DNA of 64,000 bases, taken from assembly GCA_946894095.1 (NCBI GenBank), contig OX335650.1, forward strand, positions 20,310,001 to 20,374,000. Direction: 5' to 3'. This document shows, piece by piece, positions 12,102 to 23,731 of the stretch. The notes beneath the pieces are model-generated. The model was not told where the DNA came from. It worked only from the letters and a program-made list of their open reading frames with translations, and did no database searches. A program made the position numbers and the translations under genes. Positions within the stretch are counted from its first letter, which is position 1; each line of letters starts with the position of its first letter. Source of the stretch: Incurvaria masculella. Its lineage: Eukaryota; Arthropoda; Insecta; Lepidoptera; Incurvariidae.

Positions 12102-12214
12102 CTTTACGGGAAGTGCCCCCTCCAAATAGTGAATTGATATAACACTTCTGAAAATGGAATTCCCTTTGTATCACTGGAGCGAGAAAACTCAAGTTTGAGT
12201 TTCGAACGCAGACT
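12102..12214 (-). other. CYP4G: Proposed untranslated first exon of CYP4G
   Basis: From an initiator-like TTAGTC (A at 12214) to the donor CCCGTAAAG|GTAGGT (last exon base 12102) is 113 nt with no ATG. Joined to the acceptor at 4248, it would give a leader of about 133 nt with the first ATG at 4227. Transcript data are not available here, so this is an inference from promoter, splice and ATG-free signals. Confidence 0.5.
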
Positions 12215-12239
12215 AATTTCAAATGGTGCGCAGAGATTG

Positions 12240-12247
12240 TTTATATA
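12240..12247 (-). promoter_or_regulatory. TATA box, candidate CYP4G promoter
   Basis: TATATAAA on the minus strand, 33 bases before the initiator-like TTAGTC. The surrounding 12100-12330 is richer in G+C and not repeated elsewhere in the window, unlike most of the flanking sequence. Confidence 0.5.
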
Positions 12248-12259
12248 GACTGGCCGCGC

Positions 12260-13670
12260 ACGTCACACGTAGGCTCCTGATGGCCAACTTAAGGTGCGTC
12301 TCCTACTAACGCGACCTCTTGAGGTTTCATGTCGGTTGTAACATTAAAATACTATACTGTGTAGATATACATGTTTTTGTGAAGAGACTGTGTTTTTTGA
12401 TATTCAATCAATTTTTTTTTTAATAATTTAATCTCATTTTACTTCACTTTCAATCAATAAAGAAATAATAATGAATTTAAATACAGGTTTATTTATATTA
12501 ATTAATAAACATTTTTTTTACATGTAGGTAATATAACAAAACAGATTGAAAATGAGTTATAGGAAAGAGTAAGGCTTAGATAGTTCGATATCTTAGATTG
12601 CATTGCATTATTATATTTCTTTAATTGTCAAGACGATTTTATGAAAAATAATAGAATGGTTAATACACTGGTAAATAACAAATGCAAGGCAAATTTTTCA
12701 ACATTTTTTTTTACAGATTTTTATAGCAATGCAGGGTAAATTTTAGTAGGGTAATTAATTTGGCAATTGTATTATATTTCATTTACAGTCTAGAAGTGAA
12801 TATTCTGGAATCGCTAATTCGTTAAATTAAGTAAATCATTTATGGAGATAAGATTTTTTATTTTTTAAATTATAAATCATGGCGCTATCATTCTTCGAAC
12901 GCCTTATTTTAGGAACTAGCGAGAATAAAGTCGTAGAATTGATAGCTCAATTTTTATTACATATTTGTTTAGAATATGTTGACTTTCGGTTCTCAAACTT
13001 GTGAGAACCGAAAGTCGCAAACTAAAAACCCTACCTTAACATATTTTTTATGACAGTTAGTACTGACGCATTATTTTGATGCAAGATTTTTTTGTTCTAG
13101 ATTTAATAAATCCATGGTACCTTTCCGATCATTTACGGAGTCGGGCTAAGGGTCATAAAAACGTTCTAAATATATAAACACTGTTAGGTCCATTCGGCAA
13201 CAAGTTGCCATTCTTGTGCATTTCCTGAACCGGTTTTTCGTATTTCGTGGATGCAAGGAGCACTGTCGGTGTTGCTTGATATCTGTCCATACGACTTTTA
13301 GATCATTGCAATTATTTATTAATATGAGTAACGTATAAATAATTTGATCATACTGCACCAATAACATAAATTTTTGACACAAGTCTGTGCAAAAAGTTAT
13401 CCTTTAAATGTAATACTTTTAAATGAATGTATATGTATTTACTCGAATAAGTTAATAAGTCCAACTTTACCATATTTAAATATTACTTCTATACTTCTCT
13501 CCCCGAGAGAGAGAAAATGAACTTAAGTCGGTATTTATTAAGTAGTTTTACCCTGAAACCGAATATCTGTGCTCCGGAGTCATAAATGGTATCAGTAATG
13601 ATATTTACTATATTGTCGTGCAGCATGCAAATAATACTACTACAATAATGATGGTGATATGTATGCATGT
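12260..13670. other. AT-rich sequence, no gene
   Basis: No supported coding or repeat unit apart from a hairpin at 12981-13016. If the promoter call is right, this is the upstream flank of CYP4G. Confidence 0.5.
12981..13016. repeat. Perfect 15-bp-stem hairpin
   Basis: GACTTTCGGTTCTCA at 12981-12995 is exactly complementary to 13002-13016, with a 6-base loop. No poly-T tract follows, so there is no sign of a Pol III gene. Confidence 0.75.
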
Positions 13671-13673
13671 ATA

Positions 13674-13808
13674 ATCGGCCGTGAAGCAAGGACACATTAA
13701 CTGAACAAAGAGCCAAGTAAAAAGAACTACTTAACAAACATACTGCATGCTGAACTCTTTTTTACTGGACTCTTTCTTCAATTAATGTGTCCTTGCTTCA
13801 CGATCGAT
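13674..13808. mobile_element. Small palindromic element
   Basis: The GTGAAGCAAGGACACATTAA block (from 13681) recurs in reverse complement just before 13802. The two arms are about 53-57 bp and the middle about 25 bp. The right arm, CTCTTTCTTCAATTAATGTG and on to CACATTCCTTG, is shared with 54272-54355. Confidence 0.75.
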
Positions 13809-13999
13809 GAAACATGCGTACACATCACATTCCTTGGAAAATACGACGTACCTGCTTATTGCGAATAAGTATATTTACAATAATGATATTCGTTCACGAG
13901 TACCTATATTTGACCCAAAGGATCGCCAAAGAAATCTGTTTACCATTTACCTCTGCAAGGTCGTTTTTTCCAATGATTCTGATTAGGTATCGACCAAAT

Positions 14000-14964
14000 G
14001 ATTGTATGTGCTACTCCAAAACAATCTTCTTTGACATGCCAGATATGACAAACATTTCTCATTTTATAAGGGGGATAAGCTATGAAAACTATCGCTAGTA
14101 GTACAATATATTGAATATATTTACAGGATACATAATTGTTCGTGGTTCGTAGCTAATGGGAACCCTAGGCTTGTGAGCAACTTCTCACACCAATGGTGTA
14201 GATGTGTGGTCTTACTATTAATAGATATACTGTCTTTTGAAATCATATTTTTATCAAAATTCTGTTCAGGCAAAAGGATGAACAAAATATAATAATAATA
14301 TAAAAGTACCACTATTTCCTTCATTTTAAAAAAAAATCCAATAGAGAGACTTGGCTACATAATATGTAAATGCATTTAATACTTTTTTTTACCATAGCTT
14401 TTCAAATATAAATATATATAATAAATATACACCGTACACATATATTGTGATTTTACGTCTAGCCATACCCTTAATAATATATCAACCACTGTTACTATAC
14501 GCAAATAGACTTCCTGGAAAACGGGCAGCAGCCTTGTCTAGGAGCTAAAAATGAACACAAAAGCTAACAGCGCAATCACAAGACATATCCCGTTGCTTTC
14601 AGAACCTATGCTGTACTAATACATTATATATTATAATGTAATAATAATAATAAATAATAAAATAAATAATAATAATAATATCTGAAGATGGCAAAAACCC
14701 CAGGGGCAAATCAATAAGCATCGAAGCACGCGATTGCAATTTTTAATGAACTTTCTTAATTTATGTATTTTTTACTGTTTTTTAGGTTTTTTTTATTGTT
14801 TATTGAGATTTTTTACTGTGAAGCAAGGTACTCGTATAATGGCATACACCAGACCCTGATGGGCTTTCGAAACAAAGCCCTTGTTCACACAATGTTTGAA
14901 GGAAGTTGTACCTTCGCGGAAACACCTCGACAGGAGTGCAATGCGTAATTTACCGACCCTATGG
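14000..14964. other. AT-rich sequence with AAT microsatellite
   Basis: An (AAT)n-like tract lies at about 14640-14682. No open frame shows a known domain. Confidence 0.5.
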
Positions 14965-15328
14965 ACAAACTAGTAGCGCGGGTCAGGCCTAGCGTTCCAG
15001 AGGCCTGTGTTAAATTGCGACTTGCACCACTGTCTTTCTCTTTCCGAGTTCGATAAGTGCATTTCGTCACGAATGCGAGCTGCTCCATGGTTCGGCATCC
15101 ATGTAAAACTGTAGGTCCCCTTCCCCTACTAGGTGGTAGGGTTTAAGCCCGCCCGGGTTGGTACCATCGCATTGGATGAAAATATGGTCGAAGCGGCAAT
15201 GAAAAATTGTCCGTGTTTTCCATCCAGTTCAATGTAGCCGTGCTCATAAAGTGAAGGTCCTGACATGGCACCTGATTCCTTCGGGAATGTGGTGTATTGG
15301 GCTAATATCATTAAAGGTAGTTGTGTGG
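14965..15328 (+). mobile_element. SINE S1, nearly full length
   Basis: It runs from a decayed tRNA-type head (TAGTAGCGCGGG, then a worn B box) through TCTTTCTCTTTCCGAGTTCG, the TAGGTGGTAGGG block, GGTTGGTACCATCGCATTGG and GAAGCGGCAATGAAAAATTG, to GGTGTATTGGGCTAATATCA. It is one of the best copies for a consensus. Confidence 0.85.
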
Positions 15329-15329
15329 A

Positions 15330-15969
15330 AAAAATACATATTTATCTAAAGAATAAGCGTGAAACATATATTAATTCCCTTTAAAAAGTATACTTTACTG
15401 ATTAAAAAAGTAAATTTCGATCGCCTGAAAACTATTTTGACGCGCATACAACAATTAACCCTAGCGCTAACTAGCTGCTTCCGGAGGTCGCCATTATCAA
15501 TCGCTTGCGGAACGCTGGACTCAGATGGAGCCAGATGAACTCAGATCAACGAATAACGAGGTAGCGTCGTCGACATTACAAATAAACTGATCCAGCGCTG
15601 TTGCGCCCACGAATCCTACGAAAGTTCTCTTCCTGCATAATCTACAGAAAAAAATTATAGCACCGAATGTGAGAATGCAACAAGAAAACAAATGTATGGT
15701 AGACCACTTAGTTACTAGAACGCTGAATATCATTTATCACGTAGCACAAGCAAAATGTATGGTTGACGACAAGGGCAAAGAAATACTGAGTTGCAACCTA
15801 CTAAGAGCTGACCCACTATTCATGCAGTGTGAGTAAGTGAAACCACGGCTGTTTACAAGTGACTAACACTCATCGCATATAATTGAAAATATTTTTGGCA
15901 TTGGAGTAAAAAGAATAATTTTGAATTTAACTAAATAAGTGCATTTCGTCACTAATGCGAGCGTATTCT
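15330..15969. other. No gene recognised
   Basis: The region 15470-15640 is somewhat GC-richer. A 70-codon minus ORF (15521-15733) contains a CRLCRKRTF-like segment but matches no family I know. Confidence 0.4.
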
Positions 15970-16190
15970 TTTCTTTTAAGGAACCTGACATAGATCACTA
16001 ATACCACACTACCTTTATGATCTTAGCCCAATACACCACATTTTCGAAGGAATTAGGTGTCATGCCAGGACCTTCCTTTTACCAGCACGGCTACATTGCC
16101 ACTGAAAATAAGGTTTTTAATCCAATGCGGTGGTACTGACCACCGATCGGGCGGGCTTAACCCTGCCACCTAGTAGGGGAAGGGTTTATA
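15970..16190 (-). mobile_element. SINE S1 3' part
   Basis: From the 3' end (AAGGAACCTGACATAGATC) inward to the CTAGTAGGGGAAGGG block. The tRNA head is missing, as expected for 5' truncation during target-primed insertion. Confidence 0.8.
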
Positions 16191-16315
16191 ACACACGGGA
16201 ATTACATGGAGTCGTAAAATTGCCCTCGGCTAATCATCACGATGCATGTATCGTTCATTCTCGAATGTGTAAGGATCTTAGACTTTTTCAAGATATATTA
16301 TTCATTTCATCCTAC

Positions 16316-16475
16316 TCAGGGAAAAGAAGCGTCGGCAAACCGCCAGCACGTTGGTCAGACGATATACGTCAGACAGCAGGTGACAACTGGCGAAGAAAAA
16401 CAGGAGACCGCACAACTTGGCGAAGTCTGGGGGAGGGCTACGTCCAGCAGTGGACAACAAAAGGCTGAAGAAGAA
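16316..16475 (+). pseudogene. RTE-type LINE, C-terminal fragment
   Basis: The frame reads GKPPARWSDDIRQTAGDNW, a short linker, DRTTWRSLGEGYVQQW and then a stop, followed by a GAA-rich tail. The RPPxRWxDDI, AGxxW, W-LGEAYVQQW pattern is the hallmark C-terminus of RTE-clade reverse transcriptase proteins. Everything upstream is absent, so this is a 5'-truncated, inactive insertion. Confidence 0.8.
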
Positions 16476-16774
16476 GAAGATTATTCATGTAACGCGATCA
16501 CAAAAATATTTTGGAATCCTACTGCATTTCAAAGGAAGTCCAATTAAAAAAAAGGGATCAACGGCTCTGGTCAGGACCTGCCTTCCTGCTTCTTGAGCAT
16601 GTCCTTCTCATGGTTACTCGCAGCGCTAAAGCTGCGCCTACCATCCAAGTCTGCTCCACGCCACCCACCTAGATTTCTTGGGAGCCTGCAGCAAAGACAA
16701 CCAAATAAGCTTCTGGTTTCCGTTTAATTGATATTTTTATATTACCTTAGATATCCTGTACATCTTCTATACAC

Positions 16775-17323
16775 TTAAGGTGGCCCAACCCGGCGGGACT
16801 AACTTATTCGTGGGCACGGTACAAAACCGTGCTGTTGCACTATGGGACCTTCTATGTTTCAAAGAAAAGACAGGCTCCGTGATGAGGAAGATGCAATACG
16901 TCCACAAAAAAGACGATGTGCATAGTGTATGATTTGGTTAGATTTACGAAAATTTTAATTACGAAACGACTTATAGCTAAAAGTAAACCACGACCGCTGA
17001 GGTCAAAAATCTAACAAAAACCAAATAGATTATAAATCTTGATTAAATAAGCTATGTCTGATGACTAATCTATTTAAGATATTCTTACTTTATCATTGCG
17101 TATATAATCCACCTCCGAATTTATTGTATAAAACGCGCAAAAAATTCGAACTTTCGGACCTTATAACTTAGAAACCAAACACAATTTTACAATGCCAACG
17201 ATCATCAGACATCTAGTTCGATCAAATAAAGCTATTTTGAGCAAAATTTGGGATATCACACAAGAAATATGGGTGTGACCTTCTTTCCCCGTTTGTATGG
17301 GGAGTTGAGCAGGTTTGTATTAA
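16775..17323 (-). mobile_element. TTAA-flanked MITE, family T2, copy 2
   Basis: Reverse-complement copy of 7189-7738 and 549 bp long. The left end, TTAAGGTGGCCCAACCCG, is intact. The right end has decayed to AGCAGGTTTGTATTAA but still ends in TTAA. Confidence 0.85.
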
Positions 17324-17348
17324 ACGTGTGGACAACATCATTAGCAAT

Positions 17349-17480
17349 CCTTGATTGATTAAAAAACTATGCTCGGAAATATTGTCGTCAAGAATATCAC
17401 TTTGAAAACCGCTACATAAACGGTTTTCTAGACTCAGGATTCCTGATTCCTGATTAATGAATGCCAGGAATAGATTTGCT
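17349..17480 (+). mobile_element. Half copy of palindromic element F
   Basis: Matches the right half of the element at 31720-31934: CTTGATTGATT, GCTCGGAAATATT, AACGGTTTTCTAGACTCAGG, TGCCAGGAATAGA. The left half is missing next to the T2 MITE. Confidence 0.7.
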
Positions 17481-17548
17481 GGCAAGCGTATACCTCGCAA
17501 CGCGCTGGAGAAGTGGTGTCAGAATGTTTTTCATCACGAAATTCCCTT

Positions 17549-17780
17549 TCAGTGCAGAATGATTGCTGTATGTGATAAATTCAAATTCATTCCATGGGGG
17601 TGAGATCTGGTGATCTTAGTAACCATAAAATCTCTCCGTAACGGCTCATCAATTTGTTTGAAAAAAAAAATGCACAGAAGAGCCATGGTATCTCTAGGAG
17701 TGTATGGGGCGAAATCTTGCGTAAACCACGTATGTAAAGTGAAGGAAGGAGTTTTTATTTTTCTTGGAATAGGATAATCA
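17549..17780 (-). pseudogene. Mariner/Tc1-type transposase remnant
   Basis: A minus-strand frame carries TWFTQDFAPYTPRDTMALL, a decayed form of the WFQQDGAxxHTARxTMxLL region around the second catalytic Asp. After a shift of frame comes RSPDLTPME (17590-17616), the conserved stretch before the third acidic residue, followed at once by stops. The layout is that of a DDE/D transposase of the IS630-Tc1-mariner superfamily. The 134-codon ORF over it (17549-17953) is a chance mixture of frames. Confidence 0.65.
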
Positions 17781-17979
17781 GTGATCGTGCGCCGATCGAG
17801 AATAAAAAAAATGAATCCAGGTATACCATTGACTTTTAATAAACACCGCCCTGTCACTTTGGGGCTGTAACGGTTACTTTTGATGTTTTCGTTGATAATA
17901 ATAGCAATTTTGTTTTTTTCATTAATTATGTAAATTAAAATGGTGTTTACCAACAGTCAACCATGTCAACAGCATATGA

Positions 17980-19149
17980 ATCATTTGTCTTGAAAAACGC
18001 TTCGATTGCGAATGCTACCGTCAACTGCGACATCGTGACCACGTAACACGTAAGAATGATAAATTTAATTCGAAGCCAATGAAATTCCACGCTTAATAGC
18101 TTAAGAATACTTCGTAATTAAAGACCTTATCCTGCTATATATAGGCTATATATCCTTTATAGGCCACAAATACAATTTAAATAGCTCACCACATCAGCTA
18201 GATAAATATCACAATGTTGTCGTTCATAATCGATGTTATTTTGTACATATGTATGAAAGCTATTTATAAGTCCCATATTCTGTTGAATGATGCGCTATAG
18301 TTGTGCATGCATCACAGCTATAGGGCAATGTAACCTTGTTTTCATCAACATTCGTGCAGGACAATTAGTGGTGTGAATATAAAATAACATAATGTATAAA
18401 CGAGATTATTGACGTCACACCGAACTCTCTGACGTCAACAGCGACGACTGGTCTCTTTTAAAACCCGATCGTGTTTGTGAAGAATAAAAAGTCACTTACT
18501 TTTAACTTAACTGGTTTGTTTAGTGTAAAAATATTGGTTTGCAGAAGTTTTTTTGCAAAAACGTTGGATATTTATACATGTGCAAAATTCACTCGTTTTA
18601 ATGCAGTAGGCCTGTGGAAGCAGAATCTGATATAATAGTGGGTATGGAGCTGCGAGGATGCAGGGAAAAGGCAGACTCAGGAATAACAGTAGAGCCGGTC
18701 CTGAAACACAAGCTTACAATGTTATAAATTGGTAATATTTCAAATTATCAAGAGTAAATAAAAAACTAGAGGTGTCGCGGGACTCCCCCTGGTAGGAACA
18801 AATATCCTTTCACGATTAATTATGCAAAATGTAAGCACTTAAAATTCGGACGGAATAACATATCTCAAGTTCCAGTGGTCACTTAAACACGACATTACGG
18901 TTAAAGCGCTAGACGCCTATTAATTTAAACGGACGCACACTGTTGGACAGCGGTTTCGGTCCCAAAGCATTGTATTGCATTGGCCAACAACCAGCGGTGA
19001 AAGCACCCGAAACCATAACACGGTTACATGTCCCTTTTTTTGCTTGTCTTTTTCTTCGTGAAAAACCTGACAGGCACTAGTGTCAACCTTCCGGGCCTAA
19101 AGTAATATGGGTTGTCTAGGGGATAGAAGGAATAAGAGTGCCTCCTTTT
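17980..19149. other. No gene; paired TGACGTCA sites
   Basis: Two TGACGTCA octamers (about 18411 and 18431) lie 20 bases apart, upstream of a TTTTAAAA (about 18458). They may be CRE/ATF-like sites or part of a worn repeat. The segment near 18771-18800 with GGTGTCGCGGGACTCCC resembles known dispersed lepidopteran repeats. Confidence 0.35.
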
Positions 19150-19448
19150 TTTTAAAGGGTTCCGTACCCAAAGGGTGAAAACGGAGCCCTATTACTAAGT
19201 CTCCGCTGTCCGTCCGTCCGTCCGTCCGTCCGTGCGTCTGTCACAGGGCTGTATCTCATGAACCGTAATAGGTAGGCAGCTGAAATTTTCACAGAATGTG
19301 TATTTATTTTGCCGCTATAACAACGAGCGAACAAATAACAAAAAATAAAAAATATATAAAAAACAAACCAGATATTTTTGTGTTCAATCTTGTACAATGG
19401 TACGGAACCCTTCGCGTGCAAGTCCGACTCGCACTTGGCCGGTTTTTT
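19150..19448 (+). mobile_element. Element P (GGGTTCCGTACCC family), full copy
   Basis: It begins with AGGGTTCCGTACCCAAAGGG and carries a (GTCC)n tract, CACAGGGCTGTATCTCATGA, GCTGAAATTTTCACAGA and TTGCCGCTATAACAACGA. It ends ATGGTACGGAACCCTTCG, then GTCCGACTCGCACTTGGCCG and GGTTTTTT. GGGTTCCGTAC also returns inverted near the end. This is a widespread non-autonomous lepidopteran element; the transposon class is unassigned. Confidence 0.8.
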
Positions 19449-20022
19449 GAGATACTTATTGGTTGGGTGTTAAAACACAAAATCTCGTAAAATGTATCTC
19501 AAAGGCCAGGTACTTTTGAATAGAGATAAGTTTGATCAGGTAAATCACAGGTGACCTCTGCTACAGCGTCCTAGAAGGAGTATATCGAATTGCCAGTCAC
19601 CCTGTATATTCATCTCATCCTGCAGAAATCTATCTATATTCGCACTTTAGAAAGCTATTTTTTTTTAAATATAACCTCAAATCCTTTGTTTTTACTCGTT
19701 CTGTTTTTCTGTTACAAAAATGTTTCTGTTTCAGTATTTGTTTTCTTTATTACAGTTGTGTAGCATCACTATTATTTTATGTTCCAGAGGGAAACGCAGT
19801 GAAGGGCGATTTCTTATTGTGTACTTTACAATCTTGATATTTATGTTTTCTGTATATCTCGTAAATAAATAAATAAATGGAACTGAAGCTCTGACTCTGT
19901 GACAGCAAAAATGTCGCTCGGACTTTCCTATGTGGGTCCCATTCGCCGAACGCGCGATAAGGAATATAGTCCCAATAATTATAATTTGGATTTGACAGAT
20001 CTGTCAATGATGATTAACTTCT

Positions 20023-20255
20023 GCAGGCCTATTATATGAATTCCATGCTATGAATCAGAAATGTTGTAGGTGGCGGAAACAGAATTTACAGCGGTGGTGA
20101 AAGCAATTTTCTCTCAGGAAATATTCCGGAGCAAGGACATTTAAATGAGTTCAGGTTTTCGGGCTAGAAAATCACTTTGACGATCGCTAATGAGCCGTTT
20201 TCTCGACCGAAACAATTACTGATTCCAACGAATGGAATTTCTAGAATAGGTTTGC
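20023..20255. mobile_element. Palindromic element F, degenerate copy
   Basis: Outer ends GCAGGCCTATTATATGAATTCC and its worn reverse complement, with the family's GAAAATATTCCGGAG-like and CGTTTTCTCGAC-like segments between them. Confidence 0.65.
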
Positions 20256-21008
20256 TGTTCGAAAATTTGCTATCATCACAGATTTTAAAAATGCACCTGT
20301 GGACGCGAAGCAGACTCTCCGCATTTTCGGTGGAAGCATGTAATATGCGATTAATACCATAAGTACGCATTTATTTGGTGTGAAAAGGTTTAATTAAATT
20401 AAAATGTAAATAGGTGTTCTAACATTGTGACTTGCGAAATTTGTTTATCAGTTCTTCTTCGCATCAAATAAGTATAGACGAGGCGGATTCTGTATTTACC
20501 TCAAATTACATAGCATACCCACCAGGTATTTTAGAGAACGTATTCTAAATTTAAAGACCCTCTTAGTGCGAAGGTATTTTGGGTCACTCTAATTGATAAA
20601 GAGGTACAAGATACGCCATTTAGCGCGTCACTATGAAACCCGCTGTCTCCAATGTGCAAAAACTGTCAACCCAACTTTAACATACATGCCACACACAAAC
20701 ATAGTCGCAGACGTATCGGAGGGTTTTTTGTGGACGGGACCTGGCTTGACGAATGCATTTTAGAACGCATCCGCGCGCAGTGGCTATATTTCAACTGTGT
20801 GGCATACGACGCGCCGCCGGATATCGACTGCATGCCACTTCTCCTGCATTTCAATTCAGTAGTTTCTCTCAGTTTTATATATACTCTCTTCTTGTCTTTC
20901 TATATATATATATAGCTGTTAAGTTGACTAAGGCGTTTACACCCGAAATAAATACTCAACATGTATAATTATTAGGTTATTAAGTTAAGTAATTTATTTA
21001 TTATTTAA
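20256..21008. other. No gene recognised
   Basis: The stretch 20640-20860 is GC-richer, with ORFs of 62-87 codons in several frames. None has a known motif, and all reflect lower stop density. Confidence 0.4.
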
Positions 21009-21300
21009 GACTTTTCACATTGTGGGTTGTTGTTTCCTCGTAGTTCTTAGTTCTTTGCTTTAGACCGTTCTACCAAAGAAGTTTGGCAGTAGCATTTAGA
21101 TATGAAATCATAATTATGTTGTATTATTTATGTGGACGAAAAAAAAGACAAAAAAAAAACATGATTTATAGACCAGTAAAGTTTCTTTGCGGGTTCTTCT
21201 TCACTGATCGAATCCGCGGATCAATCAAATTGTGACACGACTTAGTGTAGTTTGACTACCAGAAGTTGAATAAATCAATGAATGAATGAATGAATGAATA
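21009..21300 (+). repeat. Retroelement 3'-tail, family A, longest copy
   Basis: Contains the family landmarks AGTTTCTTTGCGGGTTCTTC and CTTAGTGTAGTTTGACTACC and ends in a (TGAA)n tract. Such a tandem 3' tail fits target-primed insertion. Confidence 0.65.
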
Positions 21301-21339
21301 TATTATTTCTTCTTCGGATCTGCATTACGTCGTCCCATA

Positions 21340-21800
21340 CGCTCAACGCGCAGCAGTCAGGCATCCATTTGCCGTCGAAATTCCTCGAATTAGTACCAAC
21401 CGATATTGTAAATCCTCTATTTATAGGGCGGTAAACTGTGCAATGCAATCCCTGCCGAGGTATACCCCCCAACGTACAACCTAGGGTCTTCAAAAATGGC
21501 GTGAAGTAGCACCGGACCTGCCGGCATGGTTTTCGTTCCAGGGCGACGTCGGGTACCTCTTTGAGGACCTGGCCTAAGCCATATGTAGTGCTACACATAC
21601 ATTTACGCACCCGCTGCAGAGAATCAGAGCAACCCCTCGTGGTTGACATTAAGATTTTGAGAACGAACCGTTTCTCAAACTCATTTCTCTGCCACACCGC
21701 CAGAATATGGAACTGTCTACCGGCGGATGCCTTTCCTCATAGGTACCTATAACCTGGGAGTCTTCAAGCGTAATTTGAATAAGCTCGATAGCTCAGCCAT
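21340..21800 (+). pseudogene. LINE C-terminal remnants
   Basis: One frame reads RTNRFSNSFLCHTARIWNCLP and then ADAFPHRY (about 21660-21752). It fits the RTxRFxxSFLxxTARLWNSLP signature found at the C-terminus of jockey/CR1-type LINE proteins, followed in another frame by GVFKRNLNKL. A second, poorer match of the same pattern (HPFAVEIPRISTNRYCKSS) lies at about 21360-21420. Both are broken by stops and frameshifts. Confidence 0.6.
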
Positions 21801-22830
21801 AGTCCGTAAATCCGTTGGCATGGCGCCTCGCTGAGCGTGGTTACGCGTGGCGAGATGTTTTTGGCTTTTCTGAGCACCTTTGGCACCGAACAAATAACTA
21901 ACGTAACTTTGGTCCTCAACAAGGCCACCCAAACGGGTTTTTAATAAAATTAATACAACTAGCAATGCAGTTTTTGTGCATGAATAAAGACCTGTGAACA
22001 TTCATGTTCATCATGTCTTTCATTCATGTCTGTGCACATAAAAGTCATTCACGTATACACTCCTTACATACACTCTAAGTATCAACGCAGTTTCTAGTAA
22101 TATAGCTCGCGGAACAGAAAATGCGGAACGAACGTGTCATGCGACGTATTTTACTGGTGTATTGATGTTACATAGCGCATGTTATAATCCGACCCGCAAG
22201 CAAGTTTGTGGACCTACCTAATGATGTGTTTTTATTATTTGGCGCATTTCAGGTTTATTTTCCGTCTCTATGCTGTATTTAATATAAAAGTAGTTCTGTA
22301 GTTAAGCTAGGTTAGGTTAGTAAAATTGGTATTTTTTATCAAGAATATTTCTTTCTTTTTTTTTATGCATCAAGCCATTTATCCTTTATGTTACATCAAT
22401 GTTAAATATGATTTATGTGACTTTTTTTTTTTTTTGTATTACTACCTGTTATTTCTTAGGTCTTAATATCATCAACGGAGTTCATAGGTGAATAAAACCC
22501 CGCATATTCAATAATCTCTCCATTTAATAGGGCCTGACACCCAAATTATTAATTCATCACAACATTTGATTTCTGCTATTATTTTTCCCTATTGATTTGA
22601 CAGAATCAGATTTGACATTGAGTTGACCAATCATTTATTGGAAAATGTATTGCGTTTACATTTGATTTCAAACCTGTATTATGTAACTGTATATGTGTAT
22701 ATGTATAACTGTGTGCCTAATATTAATATTGTAAATTGTTTTTATTACTCACCATGCTTACCTTTTTGTATCTATATATTTTTGTATATTTTAGTTTTAG
22801 TTAAAGCCATGTAAGTGTAACTGCACAAAA
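21801..22830. other. AT-rich sequence, no feature
   Basis: Poly-T runs and AT-rich sequence only. The ORF at 22623-22814 is a low-complexity translation. Confidence 0.5.
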
Positions 22831-23030
22831 CATATCAAATGATACTACAAGTATCTACTCCCTGGTAAGGTTGGTCACCCAGGGAGGAAAATGACCACAA
22901 CCTCAAAACCTGTAAGGTTGAGAGAGGCATAAGCCCTGCAGTGGGTGGCACGAGAGCGATATAAGATAACTTTAGGTCAAATTGTAATGTGTGTGCTAGA
23001 AAGGCTTAAGTAAATAAATAAATAATAACA
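22831..23030 (+). repeat. Retroelement 3'-tail, family B
   Basis: It runs from ATATCAAATGATACTACAAG through GGTTGGTCACCCAGGGAGG, ACCTCAAAACC and GCCCTGCAGTGGGTGGCAC, ending in (AAAT)n. The same unit occurs in reverse complement at 63280-63486. No coding frame. Confidence 0.75.
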
Positions 23031-23611
23031 TAATAATAATTGATTTGACAGTAAAATTCAATGTCTAGAGATAATGATATTCTTACAACCGTTTTGCAAA
23101 ATCTTTGTTGATAGCAAAAACCAGTTCGGTGACTACACGAAATACGAGTAATTCTCGACTTTCGAGTTTCATCTACCATTCCTTTACCGAATGGAGCCAG
23201 CCATTTTGTTGAGGGAAATAACCGGTTTTACATGTGCTGTTATCGTGTCGAGCTGGCATCGATTCCCATAAATAATAATATACAATTTAAACATAATTTA
23301 AACAAAATAAATTTAAACATAATTATCTACCCAACTTTTAAACAGTTCAAAGCCGAATCTTTGCAAATATTACATTTGTGCTTTACAATGTTTGCCATCT
23401 GAAATAATTAGAATGAGGCAATAGATCTGATAACCAATGTTTAACAAAATGTATTCGGTTGTGATTTTGCTTGAAATCGTCATTGTTTAAACATATTGTT
23501 TAATCTGGAACTAGTCGTTACATACAGGTGGTGAATTTCCTCAAGAAAGGCAACTTCGCTCGTGAGTTACAGCCTGAAGGTTGCAAGGCTGAGATAAATA
23601 GTGACAATATT

Positions 23612-23731
23612 AACTAAGTCTAACGAAAAGTAGTACTTTATGACGTCACGTTGTGCTCATTTTGTATGAGGGAAATGTACGTTTTATGCAAATGACGTCA
23701 CAAAGTACTACTTTTCGTTAGTCTTAGTTTA
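23612..23731. mobile_element. Short fold-back element
   Basis: Arms of about 38 bp (23612-23649 and 23693-23731). Each carries TGACGTCA and the block AAGTACTACTTTTCGTTAG, around a 43-base core. Confidence 0.75.

Noticed and set aside
17549..17953. 134-codon minus ORF as a gene
   Set aside because: It overlaps a frameshifted transposase relic whose conserved motifs fall in two different frames.
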